Below are positions 18,317 through 26,490 of a stretch of 64,000 nt of DNA, piece after piece. A program made the translations under genes and the position numbers. The stretch is from Paraliobacillus sp044383835 (GTDB lineage: Bacteria; Bacillota; Bacilli; Bacillales; Amphibacillaceae). Within the stretch, counting starts at the first letter, position 1, and every line of letters begins with the position of its first letter. Below the pieces are notes generated by a model. That model searched no databases. It saw nothing but the letters and a program-made list of their open reading frames with translations, and was not told the origin of the DNA. The stretch covers positions 62,001 through 126,000 of the forward strand of contig NZ_JBISEP010000006.1 in NCBI RefSeq assembly GCF_044383835.1. Direction: 5' to 3'.

Positions 18317-19336
18317 TTATAACCAACCTCGCTCATATGATTTAGGTGCATCTAAATCAAACTGTAATTCGTTCGCTGCTTGTTTTGCCCAATAAGGATT
18401 ACGTAATAGTTCACGACCTAAAAAGATTAAATCTGCACGATTATTTTGTAATACTTCTTCTGCTTGTATACTTGATGTAATTAATCCGACAGCACCTGTT
18501 GGGATAGCTACATGTTTCTTTAATATCTCAGCTTTTGGCACTTGATAGCCAGGGAATGGCTGAATCGTTGCAGGAACAACACCACCAGTACTACAATCAA
18601 TCAAGGAAACACCTTGTTTTTTTAATTGTTCAGCATAATAAATAAAGTCTTCCATATTATTGCCATCTTTGTGATATTCATCTGCTGAAATTCGTACAAA
18701 GATTGGTGCTTTCCAGATGGTTTTTATCGCTTCAAGAATTTCTGATAGAAAACGATAGCGGTTTTCTTTAGCACCACCATAGCTATCTGTTCGTTTGTTA
18801 GTTAATGGTGATAAAAATTGATTAATTAAATAGCCATGTGCCGCATGAATTTCTATCACATCAAATCCTGCTTGATTTGCCCGATCCGCAGCAACTTTAA
18901 ATGATTGAATCGTTTCATTTATTTGATCGATTGACATCGCATTCGGTGTTTTATAATTTTCATTAAAAGCGATCGCACTTGGTGCCAAAATATCATTAGG
19001 TAAATTAGCTTTTCTCCCGGCATGGGCTAATTGTATACTACTCTTTGCGCCGTGAGTGTGAATGCGATCACTAACTTTTTTTAGTCCTTCAATATGTTTC
19101 TCACACCATATGCCTAAGTCTTTCGTAGAAATTCTACCCTCTGGTTGTACAGCAGTTGCTTCTAGCATAATTAGTCCTACCTGACCAACTGCTCTTGATT
19201 CATAATGCGTTACATGAAAATCTTGTACGGTACCGTCTTCTGGTTCACAAGCATACATGCACATCGGTGACATGACAATTCTATTTTTTAAAGTAACTTC
19301 TTTAAATGTAATTGGACTAAATAATTTATGCTCCAT
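18317..19336 (-). CDS. namA: NADPH dehydrogenase, Old Yellow Enzyme family
   Basis: FMN-dependent ene-reductase of the YqjM class, 339 aa, implicated in detoxification of electrophiles. It has the class-specific Cys and Tyr in MSPMCMYA. The substrate-binding histidine pair is in IEIHAAHGYLINQFLSPLTN and the FMN-phosphate loop is FLGRELLRNP. It ends YERGWL, which supplies the Arg finger to the neighbouring subunit in YqjM. GGAGG lies eight bases before the ATG. Middle gene of the reverse operon. Confidence 0.94.
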   Translation of the reverse strand: MEHKLFSPITFKEVTLKNRIVMSPMCMYACEPEDGTVQDFHVTHYESRAVGQVGLIMLEATAVQPEGRISTKDLGIWCEKHIEGLKKVSDRIHTHGAKSSIQLAHAGRKANLPNDILAPSAIAFNENYKTPNAMSIDQINETIQSFKVAADRANQAGFDVIEIHAAHGYLINQFLSPLTNKRTDSYGGAKENRYRFLSEILEAIKTIWKAPIFVRISADEYHKDGNNMEDFIYYAEQLKKQGVSLIDCSTGGVVPATIQPFPGYQVPKAEILKKHVAIPTGAVGLITSSIQAEEVLQNNRADLIFLGRELLRNPYWAKQAANELQFDLDAPKSYERGWL

Positions 19337-19349
19337 TTTCTATCCTCCA

Positions 19350-20096
19350 TTATTGGATAATATCTTGTTCGAATAGTTCCCTCGTCTCTATTGCAATATA
19401 AGGTAAATCAGTGAAAATAGCATGACATCCGGTATGATAGCATCGCATCATTTGTGAGACTCGATTCACCGTATATGTAGCAACATAGATATCCTCTTGT
19501 TTCGCTTTATTGATAAGACTTTGATTCATTAATCTATTTTTTATATGAATACCTTTTGCACCTAGACGCTTTGTATAATTGATTAAATCTACTTTTTTCT
19601 TAGATGTTAAAAATGCAGTTGTAACTGTAGCGTCGATCTGGTGCATGTTTAATAAACTATCAGGATTAAAGCTAGAAATTACTGTGTGACCTAATTGGTC
19701 GTATTTAACAAGCAAGTCATACACAATTTGTTCAATGTGCTTGTATGAAATAATATTTGTTTTTAATTCCAAATTTAATATTAAGTTTTTATTTGTTGTC
19801 CACAACAAAAATTGCTCAAGAGACATAATTCGTGTGTTCGCATAATGCTTAGAGAACCAAGCTCCTGCATCTAATTTTTGTAACTGTTCAAAGGTATAAT
19901 CTTGGATAAACCCGGTTCCATTTGTTGTTCGCCTTACCGTTTCATCATGAAACAATATAGGGATACCATCTTTTGTTAATTGAACATCTGTTTCAATTCC
20001 GTCTGCTCCTGATTCATATGCGAGCTCGAACGCAGGTAATGTGTTTTCCGGCGCATGTTTACTTGCTCCTCTGTGTGCATAAATAATCGTTTTCAT
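19350..20096 (-). CDS. Glycerophosphodiester phosphodiesterase
   Basis: Hydrolyses glycerophosphodiesters to glycerol-3-phosphate and an alcohol. 248 aa with the complete GDPD signature: AHRGASKHAPENT, GADGIETDVQLTKDG and LFHDETVRRTTNGTG, giving the catalytic His pair and metal-binding Glu/Asp. No signal peptide, so probably cytoplasmic. GAGGTGA lies four bases before ATG 20096; the GTG just upstream at 20099 is too close to it. First gene of the reverse gdpd-namA-rnz operon. Confidence 0.9.
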   Translation of the reverse strand: MKTIIYAHRGASKHAPENTLPAFELAYESGADGIETDVQLTKDGIPILFHDETVRRTTNGTGFIQDYTFEQLQKLDAGAWFSKHYANTRIMSLEQFLLWTTNKNLILNLELKTNIISYKHIEQIVYDLLVKYDQLGHTVISSFNPDSLLNMHQIDATVTTAFLTSKKKVDLINYTKRLGAKGIHIKNRLMNQSLINKAKQEDIYVATYTVNRVSQMMRCYHTGCHAIFTDLPYIAIETRELFEQDIIQ

Positions 20097-20246
20097 CACT
20101 TCACCTCATAATCAAGGTATTCTTAATGATTGTGTAATATTTCAAAAAAAAAGTCAATCGAAGCAAAACTAGGATGATGGTGATTACAATGAAAAAGCAT
20201 GTTATATTATGATATAGATTAACAGATCAGAAGAACGGGGGATATT

Positions 20247-21038
20247 ATGCGCAATTTTTTAAATAAAACGATTTTAATTACTGGAGCTTCAAGTGGAATA
20301 GGGGAAGGCTTAGCAACATCGCTCGCTGCTCATGGTGCTAATTTAATATTGCTTGCACGTTCAACTGATAAACTTGATGCTTTAAAACAATCTTTAGAAA
20401 ACAATTATTCAATACATTGTGATGTTTATTCCGTAGATTTAGCGAACAGGAAAGCAAGGACTGATACATTTAAAAAAATTTATCAACAATATCCAACAAT
20501 CGACGCATTAATTAATAATGCTGGTTTTGGAATTTTTGATTCGATAGAAGAAGCAAAGATAAGTGATATCGAACAAATGTTTCAAGTTAATGTTTTGTCG
20601 CTAGTTGAAAGTATTCAGCAACTGCTTCCTTCTTTATCAGCAGCTAAAAAAGGTCATATTATTAATATAGCATCCTTCGCTGGAAAAATAGCAACCCCAA
20701 AATCTTCTATTTATGGCGCTACAAAGCATGCTGTATTAGGATTCAGTAACGCATTACGCTTAGAAATTGAACAACAAGATTTATATGTGACTACAGTGAA
20801 TTTAGGACCTGTAAAAACAAACTTTTTTCAAACAGCTGATCCAAGTGGGAATTATCAAAAAAATGTAGAACGCTATATGCTATATCCAAATGATGTAGTA
20901 GATGCGATTGTTCATGCATTATTCAAGCGGAAAAGAGAAATCAATTTGCCTAAATGGATGGAGATTGGAAGTCGATTGTATCATTTATTTCCTGTGATGA
21001 CAGAACGATTATTAAAAAAACAATTTAATAAAAAGTAG
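20247..21038 (+). CDS. yqjQ: Short-chain dehydrogenase/reductase (YqjQ)
   Basis: 263-aa SDR with the classical Rossmann motif TGASSGIGEGLA, the NNAGFG block, and the catalytic Ser and YxxxK in ASFAGK...SIYGATKHAV. Basic residues after the second strand (LARSTDKL) favour NADP. The C-terminus includes a hydrophobic lid region. The substrate is unknown; the position matches yqjQ of B. subtilis. Confidence 0.88.
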   Translation: MRNFLNKTILITGASSGIGEGLATSLAAHGANLILLARSTDKLDALKQSLENNYSIHCDVYSVDLANRKARTDTFKKIYQQYPTIDALINNAGFGIFDSIEEAKISDIEQMFQVNVLSLVESIQQLLPSLSAAKKGHIINIASFAGKIATPKSSIYGATKHAVLGFSNALRLEIEQQDLYVTTVNLGPVKTNFFQTADPSGNYQKNVERYMLYPNDVVDAIVHALFKRKREINLPKWMEIGSRLYHLFPVMTERLLKKQFNKK

Positions 21039-21049
21039 CAAACAATAAA

Positions 21050-21090
21050 AAAAGGAAATGGCTATTACTATTAATTAGCCGTTTCCTTTT
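21050..21090. terminator. Bidirectional terminator, yqjQ versus yqkF
   Basis: AAAAGGAAATGGCTA pairs with TAGCCGTTTCCTTTT around a 10-nt loop between converging genes. Confidence 0.85.
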
Positions 21091-21117
21091 GAATGATAAA
21101 ATAAATAGATGGTGTAG

Positions 21118-22038
21118 TTAGCGATGATTCGCATAGAATGTTTGTTTCGTTATTTTTTGTAACTTTTCATACAATGATGTTGGTAAGGCATGTGATTGTA
21201 AAATAGCAGACACATTGGCATCAAGCTGTTTCAACGAGCTAGCTCCTGTTACGACACTTGCTACTGCAGGGTGGTCTAATACATAACGTAATGCAGTAGA
21301 AGTTAATGAATCATTAGCTAAGTCTGTTTGATTCAATTCATTAATGATTGTGCTCAATTCATCACTAGAATAGGAAAGATATCCTTCGTCCCCTTTGTTT
21401 TCTACGACTGCTTTTGCCTGATCAGTTAAAAAGCCTTTCGCTAATGAACCTCTTGTAACGACACTTATACCTTCTTGATGTAAGAAGTCTAGCATGGATT
21501 CTTCTGGTCTACGGTCGAATAAGCTATACTGCATCATGACAGAAACAATGGACGAGCGTCTTGCATACTCTTTAATCACGTTTGGTCTGATAGAGGAGAT
21601 GCCATAATAACGAATCAATCCTTCTTGGATTAACTCTTCAAAGGCTTCAATCGTTTGGTCAATTGGATCATTAATCGTTCCACCATGGAGTTGATATAAA
21701 TCAATATAATCGGTCTGTAATCGCAGCAGGTTTGATTTTACTTGTTCTTTTATATAAGCTTTCGACGGATCCCAAAACCAAGTTCCGTCTGGTTGGAGAT
21801 GATTTCCCACTTTCGTTGCAAGGATGATCTGTTCTCTTTTTCCTTTCAGCGCTTGACCAACAATCGATTCATTTACGGTTTGATCATATAAATCTGCTGT
21901 ATCTAGATAATTAATTCCGACGTCAATTGCTCGGTCAATCATAGTACTCGCTTTTCGGCGATCGGTACCTAGAGACATACAACCGATCCCCATTTCAGAT
22001 ATATACAAGTTTGATTTTCCAAGTTGATTTTTCCTCAA
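21118..22038 (-). CDS. yqkF: Aldo/keto reductase YqkF
   Basis: 306-aa aldo/keto reductase with Asp and Tyr in LDTADLYDQ, Lys in ILATKVG and His in YQLHGG. The cofactor region is YVLDHPAVASVVTGASSL. The start is TTG 22038 (MRKNQLGKSNL). The in-frame ATG at 22056 overlaps the ribosome binding site itself, because its second to fourth codons read AAAGGAGTG, so translation must begin downstream of that. The resulting length equals that of B. subtilis YqkF. It is divergent from nudF with a 110-bp shared upstream region. Substrate unknown. Confidence 0.88.
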   Translation of the reverse strand: MRKNQLGKSNLYISEMGIGCMSLGTDRRKASTMIDRAIDVGINYLDTADLYDQTVNESIVGQALKGKREQIILATKVGNHLQPDGTWFWDPSKAYIKEQVKSNLLRLQTDYIDLYQLHGGTINDPIDQTIEAFEELIQEGLIRYYGISSIRPNVIKEYARRSSIVSVMMQYSLFDRRPEESMLDFLHQEGISVVTRGSLAKGFLTDQAKAVVENKGDEGYLSYSSDELSTIINELNQTDLANDSLTSTALRYVLDHPAVASVVTGASSLKQLDANVSAILQSHALPTSLYEKLQKITKQTFYANHR

Positions 22039-22148
22039 TATAAACACTCCTTTCATTCATATTCTAAAAATAAAAAGAATGAAATACAACCATTACAATC
22101 AGTATGTTAAAATAAGTAATAATATATGAATGAAAGAAGGAACCCGCC

Positions 22149-22703
22149 GTGAGTAATACATTTGAGGAAAAAACAATTGCAACGACGCAAATTTTTAATG
22201 GGAAGATCGTACAGCTACAAGTTGATGATGTCACATTGCCAGATGGAAATACTTCTAAAAGGGAAATCATTAAACATCCTGGTGCGGTTGCAATTATTGC
22301 AATGACGGATAATGATGAGTTGTTAATGGTTGAGCAATATCGTAAACCATTGAATAAGAGCATCATTGAAATACCAGCGGGAAAGCTAGAACCAGGAGAA
22401 GAGCCAGCAGTAACTGCAATACGAGAGTTAGAAGAAGAGACGGGATACACAACTGAAAAAATAGACTATGTTACATCGTTTTATACGACACCTGGTTTTT
22501 CCAATGAATTATTATATCTTTATTTCACGAAAGAGCTGATCTTGTTAGACGAAAAAAAACAATTGGACGAAGATGAATTCGTTGTTGTACATACAATTTC
22601 CTTGTCTGAAGCGGAAAGATTGTTACAAACACAAGCGATTCATGATGTTAAAACAGCATATGCACTTTTGTATGTTAAAGAACAAATAAACAAAAGAGGT
22701 TAA
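22149..22703 (+). CDS. nudF: ADP-ribose pyrophosphatase (Nudix)
   Basis: Hydrolyses ADP-ribose to AMP and ribose-5-phosphate. 184 aa with a complete Nudix box, GKLEPGEEPAVTAIRELEEETGY. The ADP-ribose-type context is EQYRKPLNKSIIEIPAG before it and TPGFSNELLYLYF after it. The GTG start follows GAAGGA. The next gene begins 6 bp after the stop, so the two are probably co-transcribed. Position corresponds to yqkG/nudF. Confidence 0.92.
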   Translation: MSNTFEEKTIATTQIFNGKIVQLQVDDVTLPDGNTSKREIIKHPGAVAIIAMTDNDELLMVEQYRKPLNKSIIEIPAGKLEPGEEPAVTAIRELEEETGYTTEKIDYVTSFYTTPGFSNELLYLYFTKELILLDEKKQLDEDEFVVVHTISLSEAERLLQTQAIHDVKTAYALLYVKEQINKRG

Positions 22704-22709
22704 CTATCG

Positions 22710-23882
22710 ATGCATTTACAATCAATTTATGCAGACTTACATGTGCATGTTGGTCGTGATAAGTACAACAAACCGGTTAAAATCACTGGTGGGAAATCAC
22801 TGACATTAACAAACATTTTAAAAGAAGCTAGTCGAAATAAAGGTATTCAAATGGTAGGAGTGATTGATTGTCATTCACCTGCTATTCAAGAAGAATTGTC
22901 AGATTTAGTTCAAGTAAGTAAAGCAGAAGAGTTAAAAGGTGGAGGGATACGATTTGAGGAAGTTACTCTTATTCTAGGTACTGAAATCGAGATTTATGAT
23001 GAAACATGTGCTGGACCGATTCATGTGCTATGTTTCTTGCCAACTTTACAACAAATGAGACAATTTACTTCTTGGCTTAGCACACGAATGACAAACATAA
23101 ACTTGAGTTCACAACGATTTTATGGTAGTGGAAAAAGTTTGCAACAGCAAGTGAGAGAACTTGGAGGATTATTTATTCCTGCACATATTTTTACGCCGTT
23201 TAAAAGTTTATATGGTAAGGGTGTTGTTCGATCCTTAACAGAAGTTTTAGATCCTGAGATGATCGACGCAGTAGAACTTGGATTAAGTTCTGATACAAGT
23301 ATGGCAGATCAAATCAGTGAATTACATGGTTACACATACCTGACAAACTCTGATGCACATTCTTTAGCTAAAATCGCACGAGAGTATCAAGAACTTAGGC
23401 TAAAAGAAGGAACATTTTCGGAATTGTCTCTTGCTTTACAAGAAAAAGAAGGAAGGAAAGTTGTAACAAACTATGGTATGCACCCTAAGTTAGGAAAGTA
23501 TTATCATACAGTCTGTAAAAATTGCCTTGCTCCAGGTAAATTTGGTTTCACGTGTCCCGATTGTGGTTCGGATAAGGTGATTAAAGGAGTTGCTGAACGC
23601 ATTCAAGAATTAGTATCAAAGCATGAGCAACTCCAACATAGTAATCGTCCGACTTATATTCATCAAGTTCCATTAGAATACATCCCTGGTTTAGGGGAAA
23701 AGTCATATCATAAATTATTAAAAAACTTTGGAACAGAGATGGAAATCATTCATCATGCTACGAAAGAGCAATTAAATGATGTTGTACCAGATAACATCAC
23801 AAAACATATTTTACAAATGAGAAAAGGAATCCAGCACGTGAAGTCGGGTGGTGGAGGTAAATACGGAAAGTTACTAGAATAG
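22710..23882 (+). CDS. Endonuclease Q-like PHP/zinc-finger nuclease (YqxK position)
   Basis: 390-aa protein. An N-terminal PHP metallo-hydrolase fold shows ADLHVHVGRD, GVIDCHSP, LGTEIEIYDE, FIPAHIFTPF and TNSDAHS, which supply the metal-binding His/Asp/Glu set. A Cys4 zinc finger follows (CKNC...CPDCG, about residues 270-290). The C-terminal part has a helix-hairpin-helix-like YIPGLGEKSYHKLLKNFG. This order is that of endonuclease Q, which nicks 5' of deaminated bases (uracil, hypoxanthine, xanthine) in archaea and some bacilli. B. subtilis YqxK occupies the same place. Activity is inferred from architecture. It probably forms an operon with nudF; spoIIM follows. Confidence 0.75.
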   Translation: MHLQSIYADLHVHVGRDKYNKPVKITGGKSLTLTNILKEASRNKGIQMVGVIDCHSPAIQEELSDLVQVSKAEELKGGGIRFEEVTLILGTEIEIYDETCAGPIHVLCFLPTLQQMRQFTSWLSTRMTNINLSSQRFYGSGKSLQQQVRELGGLFIPAHIFTPFKSLYGKGVVRSLTEVLDPEMIDAVELGLSSDTSMADQISELHGYTYLTNSDAHSLAKIAREYQELRLKEGTFSELSLALQEKEGRKVVTNYGMHPKLGKYYHTVCKNCLAPGKFGFTCPDCGSDKVIKGVAERIQELVSKHEQLQHSNRPTYIHQVPLEYIPGLGEKSYHKLLKNFGTEMEIIHHATKEQLNDVVPDNITKHILQMRKGIQHVKSGGGGKYGKLLE

Positions 23883-23897
23883 ATTATAGATTTGCTG

Positions 23898-23926
23898 GTC
23901 TATTTATTACAATTTCCTCATAGATT
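23898..23926 (+). promoter_or_regulatory. Possible sigma-E promoter of spoIIM
   Basis: CATAGATT (23919-23926) matches the sigma-E -10 CATACANT at seven of eight positions; the -35 region GTCTATT 14 bp upstream is a poor match. spoIIM is a sigma-E gene in B. subtilis. Confidence 0.3.
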
Positions 23927-23959
23927 TTTACTATAGTCAGTAAGAACGGAGGAACTGTG

Positions 23960-24598
23960 ATGAATCGTAGTCAATCAATTGTGTACAATCATATGAAAAA
24001 ATATCATTTAATCTACTTTTTTATGATTGTTTTATTCCTAATTGGTGTTGTTTTTGGTGCAGTGATTGTAAATAGTATGGACTTTATCCAAAAACAAAAT
24101 TTATCCTTCTATGTCAATCAATTCTTAAACCGATTACTCGAAGGGCCAATTGTAGGGAATAGTGAGATTCTTAAAACTTCTTTTATTTATCATTTCCAAT
24201 ACTTAGCTCTTTTTTTTATTTTAGGCTTATCCGTAATTGGTCTACCAATTATATGGATTCTCATTTTTATAAAAGGTGTTGTTGTTGGATTTTCAGTTGG
24301 ATTTTTTGTAACTGAATTAGAGTGGGGTGGACTTTTATTTTCTGCTGCGTCTATTGCTCCTCAGAACTTAATTATTATACCAGTCTATTTACTTGCAAGT
24401 GGAATTGCGATGATTTTTTCTTTAGCATTGATTCAAAAAATATTCTCTAGAAAACTGCAAAAAGAACCGATTGGACAATACTTTGTTCAATATTTTGTTA
24501 TTTTTATTATATTAATAGTTATTGCCGCAATTGCCTCAGTCATAGAAGCATTTGTATCTGATCAAATGATGAAATGGGTAATTGAATGGTTAATTTAA
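23960..24598 (+). CDS. spoIIM: Stage II sporulation protein M
   Basis: Mother-cell membrane protein of the SpoIID-SpoIIM-SpoIIP engulfment machine. 212 aa with about five hydrophobic helices, near residues 20-40, 75-100, 105-125, 135-155 and 180-200. It includes the family's conserved block IFIKGVVVGFSVGF...APQNLIIIPVYLLA. GGAGG at 23948-23952 is seven bases from ATG 23960 and only four from the preceding GTG, so ATG is chosen. Confidence 0.92.
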   Translation: MNRSQSIVYNHMKKYHLIYFFMIVLFLIGVVFGAVIVNSMDFIQKQNLSFYVNQFLNRLLEGPIVGNSEILKTSFIYHFQYLALFFILGLSVIGLPIIWILIFIKGVVVGFSVGFFVTELEWGGLLFSAASIAPQNLIIIPVYLLASGIAMIFSLALIQKIFSRKLQKEPIGQYFVQYFVIFIILIVIAAIASVIEAFVSDQMMKWVIEWLI

Positions 24599-24649
24599 AA
24601 TCAATATAATATAAAAATAATTATTTGTTGTGATTAATAATAATTTTAA

Positions 24650-24678
24650 TTGACACAATTTCTTGCTGTGCTTATAAT
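24650..24678 (+). promoter_or_regulatory. Strong sigma-A promoter of fur
   Basis: Perfect TTGACA (24650-24655) and TATAAT (24673-24678) with a 17-bp spacer, 24 bp before the fur ATG. AT-rich dyads just upstream do not give a convincing Fur or PerR box. Confidence 0.85.
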
Positions 24679-24702
24679 TGATAGAAGAGGGAGGTTTTAT
24701 AT

Positions 24703-25161
24703 ATGGAACATCGTATTGATCGTATTAAAAAGCAACTACACGCGCAAAGCTATAAACTAACTCCCCAACGTGAGGCAACGGTTAGAGTACTTCTAGAACG
24801 TGAAGAAGATCATTTAAGTGCAGAAGATGTCTATTTATTAGTGAAAGAAAAATCTCCGGAAATTGGATTAGCTACAGTGTATCGAACACTAGAAATATTG
24901 TCCGAGTTAAAGATTGTTGATAAAATAAATTTTGGAGATGGTGTATCACGATATGATTTGCGTAAAGAGGGCGCTACCCATTTTCATCATCATTTAGTTT
25001 GTACAGAATGTGGGTCTGTTGAAGAAATAATGGATGATTTATTGGAAGATGTAGAAGAAATTGTAGAAAAAGATTGGAATTTTAAGGTAAAAGATCATCG
25101 TCTTACATTTCATGGGATCTGCAAAAAATGTCAAGAACAAGAATGGAAAGCTTCTTCCTAA
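24703..25161 (+). CDS. fur: Ferric uptake regulator Fur
   Basis: Iron-dependent repressor, 152 aa. An N-terminal winged helix (about 1-85) has LTPQREATVRVL and LATVYRTLEIL as the recognition region. The dimerisation/metal domain has HFHHHLVCTECG and HGICKKCQ, giving the structural zinc CxxC pairs and regulatory His residues. Position upstream of yqzK-xerD and the pattern without the PerR-type Asp identify it as Fur rather than PerR or Zur. GAGGGAGG precedes the ATG; own promoter and terminator. Confidence 0.93.
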   Translation: MEHRIDRIKKQLHAQSYKLTPQREATVRVLLEREEDHLSAEDVYLLVKEKSPEIGLATVYRTLEILSELKIVDKINFGDGVSRYDLRKEGATHFHHHLVCTECGSVEEIMDDLLEDVEEIVEKDWNFKVKDHRLTFHGICKKCQEQEWKASS

Positions 25162-25162
25162 G

Positions 25163-25188
25163 AGCCTTTATTGAAGAAGGCTTTTTTG
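25163..25188 (+). terminator. fur terminator
   Basis: AGCCTT pairs with AAGGCT around an 8-nt loop, followed by six T. Confidence 0.85.
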
Positions 25189-25290
25189 TTTAATAAAAAA
25201 GTGATGTATAATATCTCTCCTTTTTGGCATATCTTTTAAAAGAGCTGCGATTTATTAGACTCTTATGATATTAAAAAAGGAGTAATCGGG

Positions 25291-25509
25291 ATGCGTGGAT
25301 TATTAACGTATACAAAAGATGTAATTAAACTATTCTTCTTATTTATTTTATGTACTTCGCTTTTTTATTTTGGCTTACAAGCAATCCATCAGGAATATGA
25401 AAATTATCATCGCTATGATCCACCAGAAGGAAATGCTGTAAAAGTAGATAAACAAGTTAGGTATGAGTGGATTGATCGAATATCTATTTTTTTTCGATTA
25501 GGGGAATAA
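25291..25509 (+). CDS. yqzK: YqzK family small membrane protein (DUF4227)
   Basis: 72-aa protein with one transmembrane helix (about 12-30, VIKLFFLFILCTSLFYFGL), an acidic stretch with YDPPEGNAVKV, and a short amphipathic end. It lies between fur and xerD exactly as yqzK in Bacillus and belongs by pattern to DUF4227. Function unknown. AAAAGGAG precedes the ATG; the stop is two bases before the xerD ATG, so they are co-transcribed. Confidence 0.85.
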   Translation: MRGLLTYTKDVIKLFFLFILCTSLFYFGLQAIHQEYENYHRYDPPEGNAVKVDKQVRYEWIDRISIFFRLGE

Positions 25510-25511
25510 AA

Positions 25512-26399
25512 ATGAAAGATGCATTAACAGATTTTTTTCATTATCTTCAAATAGAAAGAGGATTATCAGATAATACACTGCAATCCTATCAACGAGATAT
25601 GAAGCAATATAAGCATTTCTTAGAAAACGAGTTACAGATTCATACATGGGAACAAGTAGAAAGAAATCATACTTTAAAATTCTTGTATCATTTAAATGAT
25701 CAAGACCGTTCGCAAGCTACGATGGCTAGAATGTTATCCACGATACGATTGTTTCATCAATTTTTAGTGCGTGAGTATCATTTACCTCATGATGCGAGTT
25801 TACATATTGAAACACCTAAAAAAACGCGCAGTTTACCTAAAGTACTATCCAAACAAGAAGTAGAAAAGTTGTTATCCATTCCAAGCGACTCCCCGCTGAA
25901 TATTCGTAATAAAGCGATGCTTGAAATGCTTTATGCCACTGGATTAAGAGTCTCAGAATTGATGCAATTAAAGCTAGAAGACATTCATTTAACAATGGGC
26001 TTTGTCAGGTGTGTTGGTAAGGGAAACAAAGAGCGAATTGTTCCACTTGGTAATATAGCCAAAGAAGCAGTTGAAGAATATTTGATGATGTCTCGTAGTG
26101 CGTTAGTTAAGCAAAAAAAAATTGAACAAATATTTGTCAATCATCACGGTAATCCATTATCAAGACAAGGTTTTTGGAAAATATTAAAAACGTTAGCAAA
26201 ACAAGCAGGAATAAAAAAAGAAATTACGCCACACACACTGAGACATTCTTTTGCAACACATTTATTAGAAAATGGTGCTGATCTTCGTTCTGTGCAAGAA
26301 ATGCTAGGTCATGCCGATATTTCCACTACACAAATATATACACATGTTACACAAGCGAGATTAAAAGATATTTACACTAATTTTCATCCTAGAGCTTAA
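25512..26399 (+). CDS. xerD: Site-specific tyrosine recombinase XerD
   Basis: Resolves chromosome dimers at dif with XerC. 295 aa. The N-terminal SAM-like core-binding domain (about 1-90) has LQIERGLSDNTLQSYQRD. The catalytic domain shows the tetrad: Arg in YATGLRVSEL, His-x-x-Arg in TPHTLRHSFATHLLENGADLR, His in LGHADISTTQIYTH, and the nucleophile Tyr in the same block. The ribosome binding site overlaps the end of yqzK. Ends in a terminator. Confidence 0.95.
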   Translation: MKDALTDFFHYLQIERGLSDNTLQSYQRDMKQYKHFLENELQIHTWEQVERNHTLKFLYHLNDQDRSQATMARMLSTIRLFHQFLVREYHLPHDASLHIETPKKTRSLPKVLSKQEVEKLLSIPSDSPLNIRNKAMLEMLYATGLRVSELMQLKLEDIHLTMGFVRCVGKGNKERIVPLGNIAKEAVEEYLMMSRSALVKQKKIEQIFVNHHGNPLSRQGFWKILKTLAKQAGIKKEITPHTLRHSFATHLLENGADLRSVQEMLGHADISTTQIYTHVTQARLKDIYTNFHPRA

Positions 26400-26431
26400 A
26401 CTCACTTCATTAAATGGAGTGAGTTTTTTTT
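26399..26431 (+). terminator. xerD terminator
   Basis: AACTCACTTCAT pairs with ATGGAGTGAGTT around a short AT loop, followed by eight T. Confidence 0.88.
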
Positions 26432-26432
26432 G

Positions 26433-26462
26433 TTATAAAAATTGATGAACATGGAGAAACTA
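26433..26462 (+). promoter_or_regulatory. Sigma-F promoter of dacF
   Basis: GGAGAAACTA (26453-26462) matches the forespore sigma-F -10 consensus GGNRANAHTR completely. TTATA (26433-26437) lies 15 bp upstream as -35. It is 28 bp before dacF, which is a known sigma-F gene in B. subtilis. Confidence 0.65.
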
Positions 26463-26490
26463 GGAACATTACATATTTGGAGGTACTAAC

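Noticed and set aside
24601..24702. Fur or PerR box upstream of fur
   Set aside because: The AT-rich repeats around 24630-24650 match the 7-1-7 consensus at only about half of the positions, no better than background in this AT-rich DNA.
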